DNA of 64,000 nt from Gammaproteobacteria bacterium (GTDB lineage: Bacteria; Pseudomonadota; Gammaproteobacteria; Ga0077554; Ga007554): contig JAMPIW010000007.1 in NCBI GenBank assembly GCA_040183005.1, positions 248,001 through 312,000 of the forward strand, written 5' to 3'. The first letter of the stretch is position 1. Every line of letters starts with the position of its first letter. The notes below the pieces were generated by a model. It made no database searches, had not been told where the DNA came from, and saw only the letters and a program-made list of their open reading frames with translations. Shown piece by piece: positions 35,752-47,497 of the stretch. The position numbers and the translations under genes are program-made.

Positions 35752-35856
35752 ATGTTGATGATCCATGCGAAGAGTTACCCTCAGCCTGCCGTTTCCGGTA
35801 GCGCGCCCTTGCGCATCGAGTTTGCCTTCCTTCCGCTGTCACGCCTGCTGCCGTAA
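35752..35856 (+). CDS. Possible leader peptide upstream of leuA (34 aa)
   Basis: A 34-codon ORF in the 313-bp gap before leuA. The peptide contains KSYPQPAVSGSAPLRIEF and ends FLPLSRLLP, with four leucine codons among the last eight. It is followed by GC-rich hairpin material (GGCTCCC-TTGGGAGCC near 35877-35893, and a GGCGC/GCGC region near 35925-35951). This layout suits leucine-sensitive attenuation of leuA. No strong Shine-Dalgarno precedes either ATG (35752 or 35758). I infer a regulatory role from position and codons only. Confidence 0.45.
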   Translation: MLMIHAKSYPQPAVSGSAPLRIEFAFLPLSRLLP

Positions 35857-36014
35857 GGCAGACAACTATCCCTTTCGGCTCCCTTGGGAGCCCACATTTA
35901 AAACATAACGATTCAGACCTGCTCGGCGCTTTAGGCCCTAAATAAAGCGCATGCAAGCGATTGCTCATGTCTGGACCATTCAAGTAACATGATAGCCAAA
36001 TAGCGGAGCACATC

Positions 36015-37550
36015 ATGAGCGATAAATTGATTATTTTTGACACCACTTTGCGTGACGGCGAGCAAAGCCCTGGCGCGTCTATGACACGCGATGAAAAGGT
36101 GCGCATCGCCAAGTCACTGGAGCGCATGCGGGTGGATGTTATCGAGGCCGGCTTCCCAGTCGCCAGCCCCGGCGATTTCGAGGCGGTGCAGGCGGTGGCG
36201 AACGCCGTCAAGGACAGCCGCGTATGCGCTTTGGCGCGGGCGCTGGACAAAGACATCGACCGTGCCGGTGAGGCCTTGCGTGGTGCCAATGCGGCGCGCA
36301 TTCACACCTTTATCGCCACGTCGCCCATCCACATGAAAATGAAGTTGCGCATGGAGCCGGATCAGGTGGTGGAGCAGGCCGTGAAGGCGGTGAAACGTGC
36401 CCGGCAATACACCGATGATGTGGAGTTTTCCCCGGAAGATGCTGGGCGCTCGGAAATCGATTTTCTCTGTCGGGTGATCGAGGCGGTGATTGATGCTGGT
36501 GCACGTACCGTCAACATCCCCGATACCGTGGGTTACAATTTGCCGCACCAGTTCGGCGCGTTGATTCGTACCTTGCTCGAACGCGTGCCGAACGCCGACA
36601 AAGCGGTGTTTTCCGTGCATTGCCATAACGACCTCGGCTTGGCGGTAGCTAACTCGCTTTCCGCCGTATTGAACGGCGCGCGTCAGGTGGAGTGTACCAT
36701 CAACGGTTTGGGCGAGCGCGCCGGCAACGCGGCACTGGAGGAGATTGTCATGGCGGTGCGCACGCGGCCCGATATTTTCTCCTGTCACGTGGATCTTGAT
36801 GCTACCCAGATCGTGCCGTGTTCGCGGCTGGTGTCGGGTATCACCGGTTTTGCGGTGCAGCCGAACAAGGCGATCGTCGGCGCCAATGCCTTCGCCCACG
36901 AATCCGGCATACACCAAGATGGCGTATTGAAGAGCCGCGAGACCTACGAAATCATGCGCGCTCAGGATGTCGGCTGGTCCGCCAACCGCATGGTGCTTGG
37001 CAAACATTCTGGGCGCAACGCTTTCCGTACGCGCTTGCAGGAACTTGACATCAGCTTCGATTCAGAAGAAGAGTTGAACGCCGCGTTTTCCCGCTTCAAG
37101 GATTTGGCGGACAAGAAACACGAGATTTATGACGAGGATCTGCAGGCCTTGGTGACCGAGGCCAATCTTGCTGCGGAGAACGAGCACATCAAACTGGTTT
37201 ATTCGAAAGTGTGCTCGGAGACCGGCGAAATGCCCAACGCAGTGGTGACGTTATGGATGAATGGCGCTGAACAACAAGGTGCAGCCCAAGGCGATGGCCC
37301 GGTGGATGCGGCTTTCAAGGCCATCGAGTCTATCGTCAACAGTGGCACGCAGTTGATGCTGTACTCCGTAAACAATATCACCAGCGGCACCGACTCCCAG
37401 GGTGAGGTGACGGTGCGTATGGAAAAGGGCGGCCGCATCGTCAACGGCCAAGGGGCGGACACCGATATCGTGATTGCCTCTGCCAAGGCGTATATCAATG
37501 CCCTGAACAAGATCATCGCGCCGGCGGAGCGCGCCCATCCGCAACTGTGA
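36015..37550 (+). CDS. leuA: 2-isopropylmalate synthase
   Basis: A 511-residue enzyme that condenses acetyl-CoA with 2-ketoisovalerate, the first step of leucine synthesis. The HMGL-like barrel has [27 protein letters not shown] and the metal-binding [15 protein letters not shown] linker ([13 protein letters not shown]) leads to the C-terminal LeuA regulatory domain, which senses leucine. The ATG follows a GGAGC site. It is preceded by a candidate leader peptide. Confidence 0.97.
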   Translation: MSDKLIIFDTTLRDGEQSPGASMTRDEKVRIAKSLERMRVDVIEAGFPVASPGDFEAVQAVANAVKDSRVCALARALDKDIDRAGEALRGANAARIHTFIATSPIHMKMKLRMEPDQVVEQAVKAVKRARQYTDDVEFSPEDAGRSEIDFLCRVIEAVIDAGARTVNIPDTVGYNLPHQFGALIRTLLERVPNADKAVFSVHCHNDLGLAVANSLSAVLNGARQVECTINGLGERAGNAALEEIVMAVRTRPDIFSCHVDLDATQIVPCSRLVSGITGFAVQPNKAIVGANAFAHESGIHQDGVLKSRETYEIMRAQDVGWSANRMVLGKHSGRNAFRTRLQELDISFDSEEELNAAFSRFKDLADKKHEIYDEDLQALVTEANLAAENEHIKLVYSKVCSETGEMPNAVVTLWMNGAEQQGAAQGDGPVDAAFKAIESIVNSGTQLMLYSVNNITSGTDSQGEVTVRMEKGGRIVNGQGADTDIVIASAKAYINALNKIIAPAERAHPQL

Positions 37551-37587
37551 AGCACTTTCCGCTGTGTGGGTGGATAGGTAAAAGCCG

Positions 37588-38307
37588 ATGAATGACAAGC
37601 GGTTGGAATACCTTGATGCCATGGGTATACAGGCGTGGGAGCGCCGGGCGCCTGTGGCTGCGCCTGAAATCGACGGCAGGGGCGAGCTTGAAGCCCACCC
37701 TTCCACCCCCCCTTTGAAAAAGGGGGGCAGGGGGGATTTGGGCAGAGGGGATTCATGGAATGAGTTGCAAGCGCAAGCAATGGCCTGCACCGCCTGCGCG
37801 CTGCACAATGGGCGTACCCAAGCCGTATTCGGCGTAGGTAGCCACCAGGCGCAATGGATGATTGTCGGCGAGGCCCCCGGCGCCGACGAAGACCGTCAAG
37901 GCGAACCCTTCGTGGGGCGCGCCGGCAAGTTGCTCAATGCCATGCTGTTTGCCATAGGGCTGAAGCGCGAGGAAGTATACATCGCCAATGTCGTCAAGTG
38001 CCGCCCCCCCAATAATCGTGACCCGCTGCCTGAAGAGGCCGCAGCGTGCGAGACTTACCTTAATCGCCAGATTGCACTGCTTCAGCCCAAGGTCATTCTC
38101 GTGGTAGGCAGGATAGCGGCGCACAATCTGCTCAAGACAGGCGACACCCTAGGCTCCTTACGCGGCAAGCGATACAGTTATGCGGATACCGGCATTCCGG
38201 TGGTGGTGACCTATCATCCAGCCTATTTGTTGCGCTCCCCCAGGGAAAAACGCAAGGCCTGGGAAGACCTGCAATTTGCGCGCAGGGTTTTTTCAGGGCA
38301 CCCATGA
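37588..38307 (+). CDS. Uracil-DNA glycosylase, family 4 type (Fe-S), with an in-frame palindromic insert
   Basis: A 239-residue DNA repair enzyme that removes uracil. Iron-sulfur cysteines are in ACTACALHNGRTQAV and NVVKCRPPNNRDP with CETYL. The active-site motifs are GEAPGADEDRQGEPFVGRAG and the DNA-reading HPAYLLRSPREKR. Residues about 35-56 (AHPSTPPLKKGGRGDLGRG) are encoded by a short palindromic repeat and are not part of the family. They sit in the linker before the first cysteines and keep the frame. The stop overlaps the rimI start (ATGA). Confidence 0.92.
   Translation: MNDKRLEYLDAMGIQAWERRAPVAAPEIDGRGELEAHPSTPPLKKGGRGDLGRGDSWNELQAQAMACTACALHNGRTQAVFGVGSHQAQWMIVGEAPGADEDRQGEPFVGRAGKLLNAMLFAIGLKREEVYIANVVKCRPPNNRDPLPEEAAACETYLNRQIALLQPKVILVVGRIAAHNLLKTGDTLGSLRGKRYSYADTGIPVVVTYHPAYLLRSPREKRKAWEDLQFARRVFSGHP
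37698..37740. repeat. REP-like palindrome translated inside the uracil-DNA glycosylase gene
   Basis: CCCCCCTT-TGAAA-AAGGGGGG (37707-37727) folds into an 8-bp stem. It is followed by CAGGGGGGATTTGGG, the typical continuation of this widespread GC-rich repeat. Here it lies in the coding sequence and is read as PPLKKGGRGDL without a stop codon. Confidence 0.8.
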
Positions 38308-38780
38308 AGGGCGCTGCGCCTCGAAAAAAAAAGGTAACCGCCTGCCACATTAGGCCCATGACCGTGGAGGATCTGACCGCCGTCATGGAGATTGAACTGC
38401 GCGCCTATCCGTTTCCGTGGACGGAAGGCATCTTCCGCGACTGCCTGCGGGTGGGGTATGGCGGGTGGGTGATCGAGCTCAATGGCGAAATCCATGGCTA
38501 CAGCGTCATGATGGCGGGCGGCGGGGAGGCGCATGTACTGAACCTCTGCGTCAAACCCGAGTCGCGCGGACAGGGGCTGGGACGCCTGATGATGGAACAC
38601 ATATTGACCCAGGCAAGCCGCCTCAAGGCCGATAGCCTGCTGCTAGAGGTTCGCCCCTCGAATCAGGCCGCGATTCATCTCTATCATTCGATGGGGTTTA
38701 ACGAGCTGGGGGTGCGCAAGGGCTATTACCCGGCAGTGGGCGGCAGGGAAGACGCGCTGATCTTGGCGCGGCATGTGTGA
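38304..38780 (+). CDS. rimI: Ribosomal protein S18-alanine N-acetyltransferase
   Basis: A 158-residue GNAT acetyltransferase. Family marks are IRPMTVEDLTAVMEIEL (N-terminal), YPFPWTEGIFRDCL, the acetyl-CoA loop ESRGQGLGRLMMEH and the RimI end VRPSNQAAIHLYHSMGFNELGVRKGYY. It acetylates the alpha-amine of S18. The ATG at 38304 overlaps the glycosylase stop by four bases. tsaB lies just downstream on the other strand; these two genes are often neighbours. Confidence 0.93.
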   Translation: MKGAAPRKKKVTACHIRPMTVEDLTAVMEIELRAYPFPWTEGIFRDCLRVGYGGWVIELNGEIHGYSVMMAGGGEAHVLNLCVKPESRGQGLGRLMMEHILTQASRLKADSLLLEVRPSNQAAIHLYHSMGFNELGVRKGYYPAVGGREDALILARHV

Positions 38781-38845
38781 GGCTTTTGTAAAAGTTATTT
38801 GCAGCGACTCTACGCCTTCCTTGATCGCTTTGTGACACAGTAGGG

Positions 38846-38886
38846 CTAGGAACCTGCCGGACTTCGGGGATCGTAGCGAAAAACTT
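38846..38886. repeat. Half-copy of the palindromic element, forming the 3' end of tsaB
   Basis: The sequence CTAGGAACCTGCCGGACTTC and then GGGGATCGTAGCGAAAAA matches the terminal 38 or so bases of the element at 39962-40131 (reverse complement of its right end) with a few changes. It encodes the last eleven residues and the stop codon of tsaB. Confidence 0.7.
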
Positions 38887-39601
38887 TTCCGGTGGGCGAT
38901 GCCCGCTCTGAATCTGGCTCAGCCACTTTTTTCCAGGCCACCTCATCCCGTAAATACACTGGCAGCACCTGTTCAGCGCTGACTGCTAAACCGCGCCGGA
39001 AAATGTCGGCGCCCAGCAGCGCGACATCATATGCGCGCGGGTAGCGTTGGCCATCGCATGTGGATACCGCGCCGCCCATTCGGGTTTGTAACTCTGCCTC
39101 GTATGTCGCCCAGCCACTGCCTGCACCGAACCAGCCAGCGCCCACTGGCAAGGGCACATGCTGCGGTGCGCAGACGGCCTCGTCATTCTCCATAGTGACC
39201 AATCCCGCATTCCCCAATCGGTAGGCTCCCCAGTACACTTCGCTGATGCGCGCGTCGATGGCTGCCAGTATTTGCTGTGCGCCGGTTTCACGATAAGCAC
39301 CTTGCGCCAGTGCCGCGAGCGATGACACAGGCGCCACCGGCAGATCGGCGCCAAAGGCCAACCCCTGGATAACGCCGGTGGCGATACGCACGCCGGTGAA
39401 TCCTCCCGGTCCGCGTCCGAAGGCGAGTGCATCGAGTTGGGCGAGTTTCAGGCCCGCTTCGGCAAGCAGTGATTCCAGCATTGGCAGGATCATCCGCGCA
39501 TGCTCACGCGGCGCGATTTCGTGACGTTCACGCACTTCTCCTGCAATCAGCAAGGCTGCGGAACAGGCTTCGGTGGAGGTGTCGATGGCAAGGAGTTTCA
39601 A
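38846..39601 (-). CDS. tsaB: tRNA threonylcarbamoyladenosine biosynthesis protein TsaB, with repeat-derived C terminus
   Basis: A 251-residue ASKHA-fold protein, a partner of TsaD/TsaE in making t6A37 on tRNA. It starts MKLLAIDTSTEACSAALL and carries REHARMILPMLESLLAEAG, LDALAFGRGPGGFTGVRIATG and VAPVSSLAALAQGA, all typical of TsaB. The last eleven residues (FRYDPRSPAGS) and the stop codon come from a fragment of the palindromic mobile element. The gene is convergent with rimI. Confidence 0.94.
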   Translation of the reverse strand: MKLLAIDTSTEACSAALLIAGEVRERHEIAPREHARMILPMLESLLAEAGLKLAQLDALAFGRGPGGFTGVRIATGVIQGLAFGADLPVAPVSSLAALAQGAYRETGAQQILAAIDARISEVYWGAYRLGNAGLVTMENDEAVCAPQHVPLPVGAGWFGAGSGWATYEAELQTRMGGAVSTCDGQRYPRAYDVALLGADIFRRGLAVSAEQVLPVYLRDEVAWKKVAEPDSERASPTGKVFRYDPRSPAGS

Positions 39602-39707
39602 TGTGAGCCCTTGGTTTTGGGTGGCATTATTTCTGCATGGTTGCAGCGTGTGCCATATTTGTGGCGATTGTCATATTGTATGCGCGCAATCATAACGGAG
39701 GATACAC

Positions 39708-39953
39708 ATGTTCCAGGGTGCCTATACACAACGCGCAAGGCCATTCCAAAGGTCAGGCCGATTTTTCCATGTGATGTCAGATGATGAAAGTCTCGCCGGT
39801 TGGTATTTCCATACCCGCGAAGGTGATAATTACGGGCCGTATCTTACGCTTGATGATGCACGACATCACTGTGATTTATTCATCAAAAAATGCATTGAAA
39901 ATAGAGATGCCGGTGGGCGGGGCACCCACCAGCACGTCCACTCGCAGATGTAG
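39708..39953 (+). CDS. Small DUF6316-like protein
   Basis: An 81-residue protein. RSGRFFHV, GWYFHTREGDNYGPYLTLDD and a final short helix (DARHHCDLFIKKCIE) resemble the DUF6316 family of small proteobacterial proteins of unknown function. A strong GGAG six bases before the ATG at 39708 supports this start. It stands alone between tsaB and the palindromic element. Confidence 0.65.
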   Translation: MFQGAYTQRARPFQRSGRFFHVMSDDESLAGWYFHTREGDNYGPYLTLDDARHHCDLFIKKCIENRDAGGRGTHQHVHSQM

Positions 39954-39961
39954 GTTAGGTT

Positions 39962-40126
39962 CCTAGCAGCCTGTCGGACTTAGGTCGAATCTACTGCAAA
40001 AGCGGGAGAGCGGTCCATTTTTCCGCTATTTTTCGTTAAATAGTGCCAGCTATTCTCCTCAAAATAGCAAAAAACTGTCCTCGCTCTCCCACTTTTTCGC
40101 TACGATCCCCTAAGTCCGACAGGCTG

Positions 40127-40131
<5 letters not shown>
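39962..40131. mobile_element. Full-length 170-bp palindromic MITE-like element
   Basis: Perfect 23-bp inverted ends lie at 39962-39984 and 40109-40131 (CCTAGCAGCCTGTCGGACTT at the outer side). The interior is also an imperfect palindrome: GCGGGAGAGCGGTCC on the left pairs with the region of CTCGCTCTCCCAC on the right, meeting in an AT-rich centre. There is no coding capacity. Its right end overlaps glgB by five bases and supplies its TAG stop. No clear target-site duplication is seen. Related pieces lie at 27305, 28120 and 38846. Confidence 0.8.
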
Positions 40132-42325
<2,194 letters not shown>

Positions 42326-42576
42326 GGGATTTCTTGAATATATATTGGAAATTAGATTATGGTGTCGGCGAGTCCAACCCCGCCCCACAGTTTTGTTACC
42401 AGGTGCCAGTTTATTGCGGCATTGTATTGTAATGGTCAGATGTTATCATAACTAAAGAGGCAGGTTCGCGGTTTTGCCAGCAAGAATTGTTGAGTAAAAC
42501 AGTTGCATAAGTGTTGTATCACGGATGCGGCATTGCAAAAAGTTGGATAGGGATCGTAAAAGAGATCGGAGGTTCT
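42326..42576. promoter_or_regulatory. Divergent glgB / glgC control region
   Basis: About 250 bp that must hold the promoters of both the branching enzyme and the glgC operon. It is AT-rich near 42420-42520, but I could not pick convincing -35/-10 pairs. GGAGGT at 42568-42573 is the likely ribosome site of glgC. Confidence 0.4.
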
Positions 42577-43860
42577 GTGCTGTTTAGTCATAAAACACGT
42601 TTCATTAGCCGCATCACGAGAAATACCCTTGCATTGATCCTTGCTGGGGGGCGCGGTTCACGGTTGGGAGAACTGACCGATTGGCGCGCCAAGCCCTCCG
42701 TGCCCTTTGGTGGAAAATTCCGCATCATCGACTTTCCCTTGTCCAACTGCATCAATTCAGGTATCCGCCGCATTGGCGTGCTGACTCAATACAAGGCCCA
42801 CTCGCTGATCCGCCATATCCAGCAGGGTTGGGGTTTTCTGCGCGGCGAGTTTGGTGAATTCGTCGAAGTGTTGCCGGCCCAGCAGCGCTTGCATGAACAA
42901 TGGTACGCAGGCACCGCTGACGCCGTGTACCAGAACCTGGACATCATCCGTCTCCATGACCCGGAATATGTGATGATTTTGGCCGGTGATCACATTTACA
43001 AAATGGATTACGGCACCATGATTGCCTACCACGTTGATCATGGTGCGGATATGACGGTGGGTTGCATGGAGGTGCCGCTCGATGAGGCCAAGGCCTTTGG
43101 TGTCATGTCCATCGACCAAGAGGGGCGTGTCGTTCGATTTACGGAGAAACCTGAACAGCCGGAACCGATGCCGGGCCATGACGATATGGCCCTTGCCTCC
43201 ATGGGAATCTATGTCTTCAATACCAAATTCCTTTACGAACAATTAATCAAGGACGCCGACAAAAAAAGCTCCAGCCACGACTTCGGCAAGGACATCATTC
43301 CCTCGGTGATCGAAAAATACCGCGTCATGGCCTATCCATTCCGCGACGTGCAAAGCAATATGCAGGAAGGTAGTCAAAAAGCCTATTGGCGTGATGTGGG
43401 CACGATTGACGCCTTCTGGCAGGCCAATATGGAATTGATTGGCGTGTCTCCCGAATTGAATCTGTATGATCAGGAATGGCCGATCTGGACGTATCAGGAG
43501 CAACTTCCACCCGCCAAGTTTGTGTTCGATGACGAAGATCGTCGTGGCATGGCGGTGGATTCGATGGTATCCGGAGGATGCATCATATCAGGCTCAAAAG
43601 TGCGCCATTCACTGTTGTTTTCCAATGTGTATGTTCGCTCGTATGCGACTGTTGAGGACTGCGTGGTACTGCCCAACGTCGATATTGGCCGGAATTGCCG
43701 TTTGCGCAAGGTTGTGCTGGACAAAAATTGTCGTGTACCGGACGGCATGGTAATCGGCGAAAATCTTGAAGAAGATGCCAAACGTTTTCATGTTACCCCC
43801 GCTGGCGTCGTACTGGTCACGCCGGAAATGCTCGGAGACGAAATTCACTATGTCCGTTGA
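42577..43860 (+). CDS. glgC: Glucose-1-phosphate adenylyltransferase
   Basis: A 427-residue enzyme that makes ADP-glucose, the glycogen precursor. Signature regions: [40 protein letters not shown], the substrate site [16 protein letters not shown] and EKPEQPEP. A left-handed beta-helix end follows ([20 protein letters not shown]). The GTG at 42577 is chosen because GGAGGT lies just before it and the length then matches the family; an in-frame GTG at 42511 would add 22 residues. It overlaps the GH57 gene start by 11 bp. Confidence 0.93.
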   Translation: MLFSHKTRFISRITRNTLALILAGGRGSRLGELTDWRAKPSVPFGGKFRIIDFPLSNCINSGIRRIGVLTQYKAHSLIRHIQQGWGFLRGEFGEFVEVLPAQQRLHEQWYAGTADAVYQNLDIIRLHDPEYVMILAGDHIYKMDYGTMIAYHVDHGADMTVGCMEVPLDEAKAFGVMSIDQEGRVVRFTEKPEQPEPMPGHDDMALASMGIYVFNTKFLYEQLIKDADKKSSSHDFGKDIIPSVIEKYRVMAYPFRDVQSNMQEGSQKAYWRDVGTIDAFWQANMELIGVSPELNLYDQEWPIWTYQEQLPPAKFVFDDEDRRGMAVDSMVSGGCIISGSKVRHSLLFSNVYVRSYATVEDCVVLPNVDIGRNCRLRKVVLDKNCRVPDGMVIGENLEEDAKRFHVTPAGVVLVTPEMLGDEIHYVR

Positions 43861-45574
43861 GCCACGCCTCAAGGTAGTGTTGTGCTGGCACATGCACCAG
43901 CCTCATTATCAGGATCTTATCAGCGGCGAATATCAATTGCCCTGGACGTACCTCCATGCCATCAAAGACTATGTCGACATGGCGGCGCACATCGAGGCTG
44001 TACCCGCTGCAAGTGCAGTGGTTAATTTCGCGCCGATTTTGCTGGAACAAATCGACGACTATACCCGGCAGGTGCAAGGCTTTTTTCAGGATGGCAGCGC
44101 GATCCACGACCCGCTGCTGGCGGCACTGGTTCAGCCCGCGCTGCCTGTTGATGCAGGCCAGCGCATAGTGCTGGTCAAGGCTTGCCTGCGCGTTAACGAG
44201 AAGCGGCTCATTGACCGATTCAAACCCTATCGCCAGCTCGCTGACATGGCAGCGTGGTTTACGGCACGGCCGGAAGCCCTTGCTTACCTGAACGATCAAT
44301 ATCTGGCCGATATCCTGGTGTGGTATCACTTGGCCTGGATGGGTGAAATAGTGCGGCGGCAGGATGCGCGCATCAAGGCGCTGATCGAGAAAGGCAGCGG
44401 ATACACCTTACATGATCGCCGCCAGTTGCTGGAGATTATCGGTGAATTGCTGGCTGGCGTGATCGAGCGCTATAAGGCGTTATCCCGGAGCGGTCAGGTC
44501 GAGCTATCAGTCACGCCTTATGCCCATCCCATCGTGCCATTGCTGCTGGATATCAACTCTGCGCATGAGGCCATGCCCGATGCGCCTTTGCCAAGGCTCG
44601 CCCGATATCCCGGCGGTGAAGATCGCGCGCGCTGGCATATCCGCGAGGGAATAGAGGTTTTTGAACGTTATTTCGGCGAGAAACCGAATGGCTGTTGGCC
44701 TTCCGAAGGAAGCGTAAGCACGGCCACGTTGAAATTGCTGGGCGAGTATGGATTTCGTTGGGCAGCCAGCGGCGGAAGCGTGTTGGGCAACAGTCTGGCG
44801 CAGGCCAAAAGTGTATCGGCAAGTAAACAAAGCCAGCTTAGCGAATGCCTGCATCATCCCTACCATGTGGGAAAAGGCAAAGACAACATCGCCTGTTTCT
44901 TCCGCGATGACGGCCTTTCGGATTTGATTGGATTTACCTACACCGAATGGCATGCCGATGATGCGGTGGCTAACCTCATCCATCATCTGGAAAACATCGC
45001 TGTCACCTGTGCCGGGCAAGACGGCGTGGTGTCTATTATTCTGGATGGCGAAAATGCCTGGGAATACTATCCCGAAAATGGTTATTACTTTCTCAACGCC
45101 CTCTATCGCGGCCTGGCGGAGCATCCACGCATTGAATTAACCACATTTTCCGCATGTCTGGATGCCAAGGTGCCGGTACGTATGTTGCCCCACCTGGTGG
45201 CGGGTAGTTGGGTCTACGGCACATTTTCCACGTGGATCGGCAGCACCGACAAAAATCGTGGTTGGGATATGCTGGGTGATGCCAAAAAAGCGTTTGATAA
45301 AGCCGTTGTTTCAGGGCATCTTGCCGGTGGTCAACTTGCTGCCGCCGAGCGACAGTTAGCCTTGTGCGAGGGATCTGACTGGTTCTGGTGGTTTGGTGAC
45401 TACAATCCCGCCGCAACTGTAACTGACTTCGAGCGCCTGTTCCGCCTCCATCTTGGCAACCTCTACCAGATGATGAACGTTGAGCCGCCCGAATACTTGT
45501 CTCAAACCTTTACGCACGGTGGTGGCGCACCGCAACTCGGAGGCGTGATGCGCCCCGGTCAGGCGTCGTGGTAA
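43850..45574 (+). CDS. GH57 family alpha-glucan hydrolase (alpha-amylase/amylopullulanase type)
   Basis: A 574-residue cytoplasmic glycoside hydrolase of family 57. The N-terminal strand [12 protein letters not shown] is typical. The nucleophile Glu is in [10 protein letters not shown] and the acid/base Asp in [18 protein letters not shown]-terminal helical part ([19 protein letters not shown]) completes the catalytic domain. Inside a glycogen operon it probably trims or remodels the polymer or its maltodextrin products. The ATG at 43850 overlaps the glgC stop; the malQ ATG overlaps its own stop (TAATG), so the three are translationally coupled. Confidence 0.9.
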   Translation: MSVEPRLKVVLCWHMHQPHYQDLISGEYQLPWTYLHAIKDYVDMAAHIEAVPAASAVVNFAPILLEQIDDYTRQVQGFFQDGSAIHDPLLAALVQPALPVDAGQRIVLVKACLRVNEKRLIDRFKPYRQLADMAAWFTARPEALAYLNDQYLADILVWYHLAWMGEIVRRQDARIKALIEKGSGYTLHDRRQLLEIIGELLAGVIERYKALSRSGQVELSVTPYAHPIVPLLLDINSAHEAMPDAPLPRLARYPGGEDRARWHIREGIEVFERYFGEKPNGCWPSEGSVSTATLKLLGEYGFRWAASGGSVLGNSLAQAKSVSASKQSQLSECLHHPYHVGKGKDNIACFFRDDGLSDLIGFTYTEWHADDAVANLIHHLENIAVTCAGQDGVVSIILDGENAWEYYPENGYYFLNALYRGLAEHPRIELTTFSACLDAKVPVRMLPHLVAGSWVYGTFSTWIGSTDKNRGWDMLGDAKKAFDKAVVSGHLAGGQLAAAERQLALCEGSDWFWWFGDYNPAATVTDFERLFRLHLGNLYQMMNVEPPEYLSQTFTHGGGAPQLGGVMRPGQASW

Positions 45575-47043
45575 TGGTGGGCGCCGTAGGGCCACTTAGC
45601 CAGCGCAGAGCAGGCATTTTATTACATCCTACTTCACTGCCCGGCGGCGTACTCGGCCCGGAGGCGTTTCGCTTTGTCGACTTCCTGGCTGCGAGTGGTA
45701 TGTCGGTGTGGCAGACATTGCCCCTGGGTCCAACGCATAATGACGGTTCGCCTTATCAATGTCTTTCCGTGCACGCAGGTAACCCACGGTTAATCAGCCT
45801 TGAGTTGCTCGCTGAACTGGGGTGGCTGAATAATGATGCAGCGATTCCAGTCGATGCTGATCCGGAAGCGCATCGTTGTGCCTGCTTCATAGAGTCGCGC
45901 CGTGGTTTTATGCAGCGCGCATCCGATGAAGAGCGCGCCGCGCTCGATGCCTTTGTTGTAAAGCAGGGGTTCTGGCTGGATGATTTTGCCCTCTACCAGG
46001 CACTACGCCAGGAAAATGATGGGCGAGCATGGTTGGACTGGCCTGTTTCGTTGCGTGACCGTGAGACTGACGCCTTGGACAGGGCGCGCGTGCGCCTTGT
46101 CGATGCCATTGAACAGGCCTGCTTCGAAGAATACGTTTTTTTCCGCCAGTGGCAGAACCTCAAGCGCTATGCCAATGAGCGTGGCGTCCTTCTGTTTGGC
46201 GATATGCCTATCTTCGTCGCGCACGATAGTGCCGAGGTGTGGGCGCACCGCGAGTATTTCATGCTAGACGAAGAGGGGCGGGCGCAGGTCGTAGCTGGCG
46301 TGCCGCCAGACTATTTCTCCGCCACCGGCCAGCGCTGGGGTAACCCGCATTATAACTGGGGCTGTATGCAGGCGGACGGCTTCCACTGGTGGGTGGAGCG
46401 CATGACCACGCAGCTTGCGCAGTTTGATCTGATCCGCATCGACCATTTTCGTGGCTTCGAGGCATATTGGGAGATCCCAGCGCATGCTGAAACGGCAATC
46501 GACGGCCGCTGGGTCAAGGCGCCCGGCGATGAACTGTTTCAGGCATTGCAAGAGACATTCAATCCGCTGCCGCTGGTGGCGGAAGATCTTGGCATCATTA
46601 CGCCGGAAGTGGATGCCCTGCGCGAAAAATATGGCCTGCCGGGCATGAAGATTTTACAGTTTGCCTTCGAGGGCGGCGCCAGCAACCCGTATCTCAGCTA
46701 TAACCACCAGCACAACAGCGTTGTCTATACCGGTACGCATGACAACAATACCACCGTGGGCTGGTTCGAAGAACTATCATCCCCTTTGCAGCAGCACATT
46801 CTTGAATATCTGGGACTACCGCAGGAAGTCATGCCTTGGCCATTAATCCGCTGCGCCTTTGCCTCTGTCGCTCAACTCGCCATCGTACCCATGCAGGATG
46901 TCCTCGCGCTCGACGGTGAACACCGTATGAACCTTCCCGGCACCACCAAAAGTAACTGGAGCTGGCGATTTGACTGGGAACAAGTCCCGGAAGAACTGTC
47001 TGGGCGTCTGCACCGGTTGGCGGAGATATATGGCAGGCGATAA
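45574..47043 (+). CDS. malQ: 4-alpha-glucanotransferase (amylomaltase)
   Basis: A 489-residue GH77 enzyme that moves alpha-1,4 glucan segments between maltodextrins. Family marks: RRAGILLHPTSLPGG, SVWQTLPLGPTHNDGSPYQC, the nucleophile Asp in LIRIDHFRGFEAYW, the acid/base Glu in LVAEDLGIITPEV and YTGTHDNNTTVGWF. The ATG at 45574 overlaps the GH57 stop codon by one base; a GTG two codons earlier is an alternative. Last gene of the glgC-GH57-malQ operon. Confidence 0.95.
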   Translation: MVGAVGPLSQRRAGILLHPTSLPGGVLGPEAFRFVDFLAASGMSVWQTLPLGPTHNDGSPYQCLSVHAGNPRLISLELLAELGWLNNDAAIPVDADPEAHRCACFIESRRGFMQRASDEERAALDAFVVKQGFWLDDFALYQALRQENDGRAWLDWPVSLRDRETDALDRARVRLVDAIEQACFEEYVFFRQWQNLKRYANERGVLLFGDMPIFVAHDSAEVWAHREYFMLDEEGRAQVVAGVPPDYFSATGQRWGNPHYNWGCMQADGFHWWVERMTTQLAQFDLIRIDHFRGFEAYWEIPAHAETAIDGRWVKAPGDELFQALQETFNPLPLVAEDLGIITPEVDALREKYGLPGMKILQFAFEGGASNPYLSYNHQHNSVVYTGTHDNNTTVGWFEELSSPLQQHILEYLGLPQEVMPWPLIRCAFASVAQLAIVPMQDVLALDGEHRMNLPGTTKSNWSWRFDWEQVPEELSGRLHRLAEIYGRR

Positions 47044-47200
47044 GCCTGCAGTAGCCGGGTCAAGCAGGGAAGGGTTTGTTATCGGTTGGCCGTTTTCGTA
47101 TCTATGCGTCAGTTGATCACTTGAAAAATGTGCCCTTTCGCTCCATTGTATGTATTGTATGTGGAAGGTTTTTTGTACCAACATTGCAAGGGAGGTTGTT

Positions 47201-47482
47201 ATGGAAGCGCGCGTAGAAACTCATCCCACGACTGATAAAGTCGCCAAGACGGCACATGAGGCCGTTGACAAGGCGTCTGGCCCCGCCGGACATGCTGAAG
47301 AGCGCATCAGGGAAACTGCCCAGAAGGCTCAGGAAACCCTTAAGGAAACTACGCTGAAAGTCCAGGAGAGCACCAAGGAGCTGGGGCATTCCATGACTGA
47401 ATACATCAAACAAAATCCGATGACTTCTGTTGGCATCGCTGCTGCGGCGGGGCTGGTGCTTGGTGCGTTGCTCAGACGCTAA
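47201..47482 (+). CDS. YqjD/ElaB-like (DUF883) membrane-anchored protein
   Basis: A 93-residue protein. A long amphipathic helix rich in Lys, Glu and Gln (EERIRETAQKAQETLKET) precedes a C-terminal membrane anchor (TSVGIAAAAGLVLGALLRR). In E. coli, related proteins are stress-induced and tether ribosomes to the membrane. GGGAGG before the ATG at 47201 fixes the start. It heads a three-gene set with a YqjE-like and a YqjK-like gene, as in enteric yqjD-yqjE-yqjK. Confidence 0.85.
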   Translation: MEARVETHPTTDKVAKTAHEAVDKASGPAGHAEERIRETAQKAQETLKETTLKVQESTKELGHSMTEYIKQNPMTSVGIAAAAGLVLGALLRR

Positions 47483-47497
47483 CGGGCACATAACCTG

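Noticed and set aside
36114-37007. 297-codon reverse frame opposite leuA
   Set aside because: Shadow of leuA; His/Arg-rich composition typical of antisense frames.
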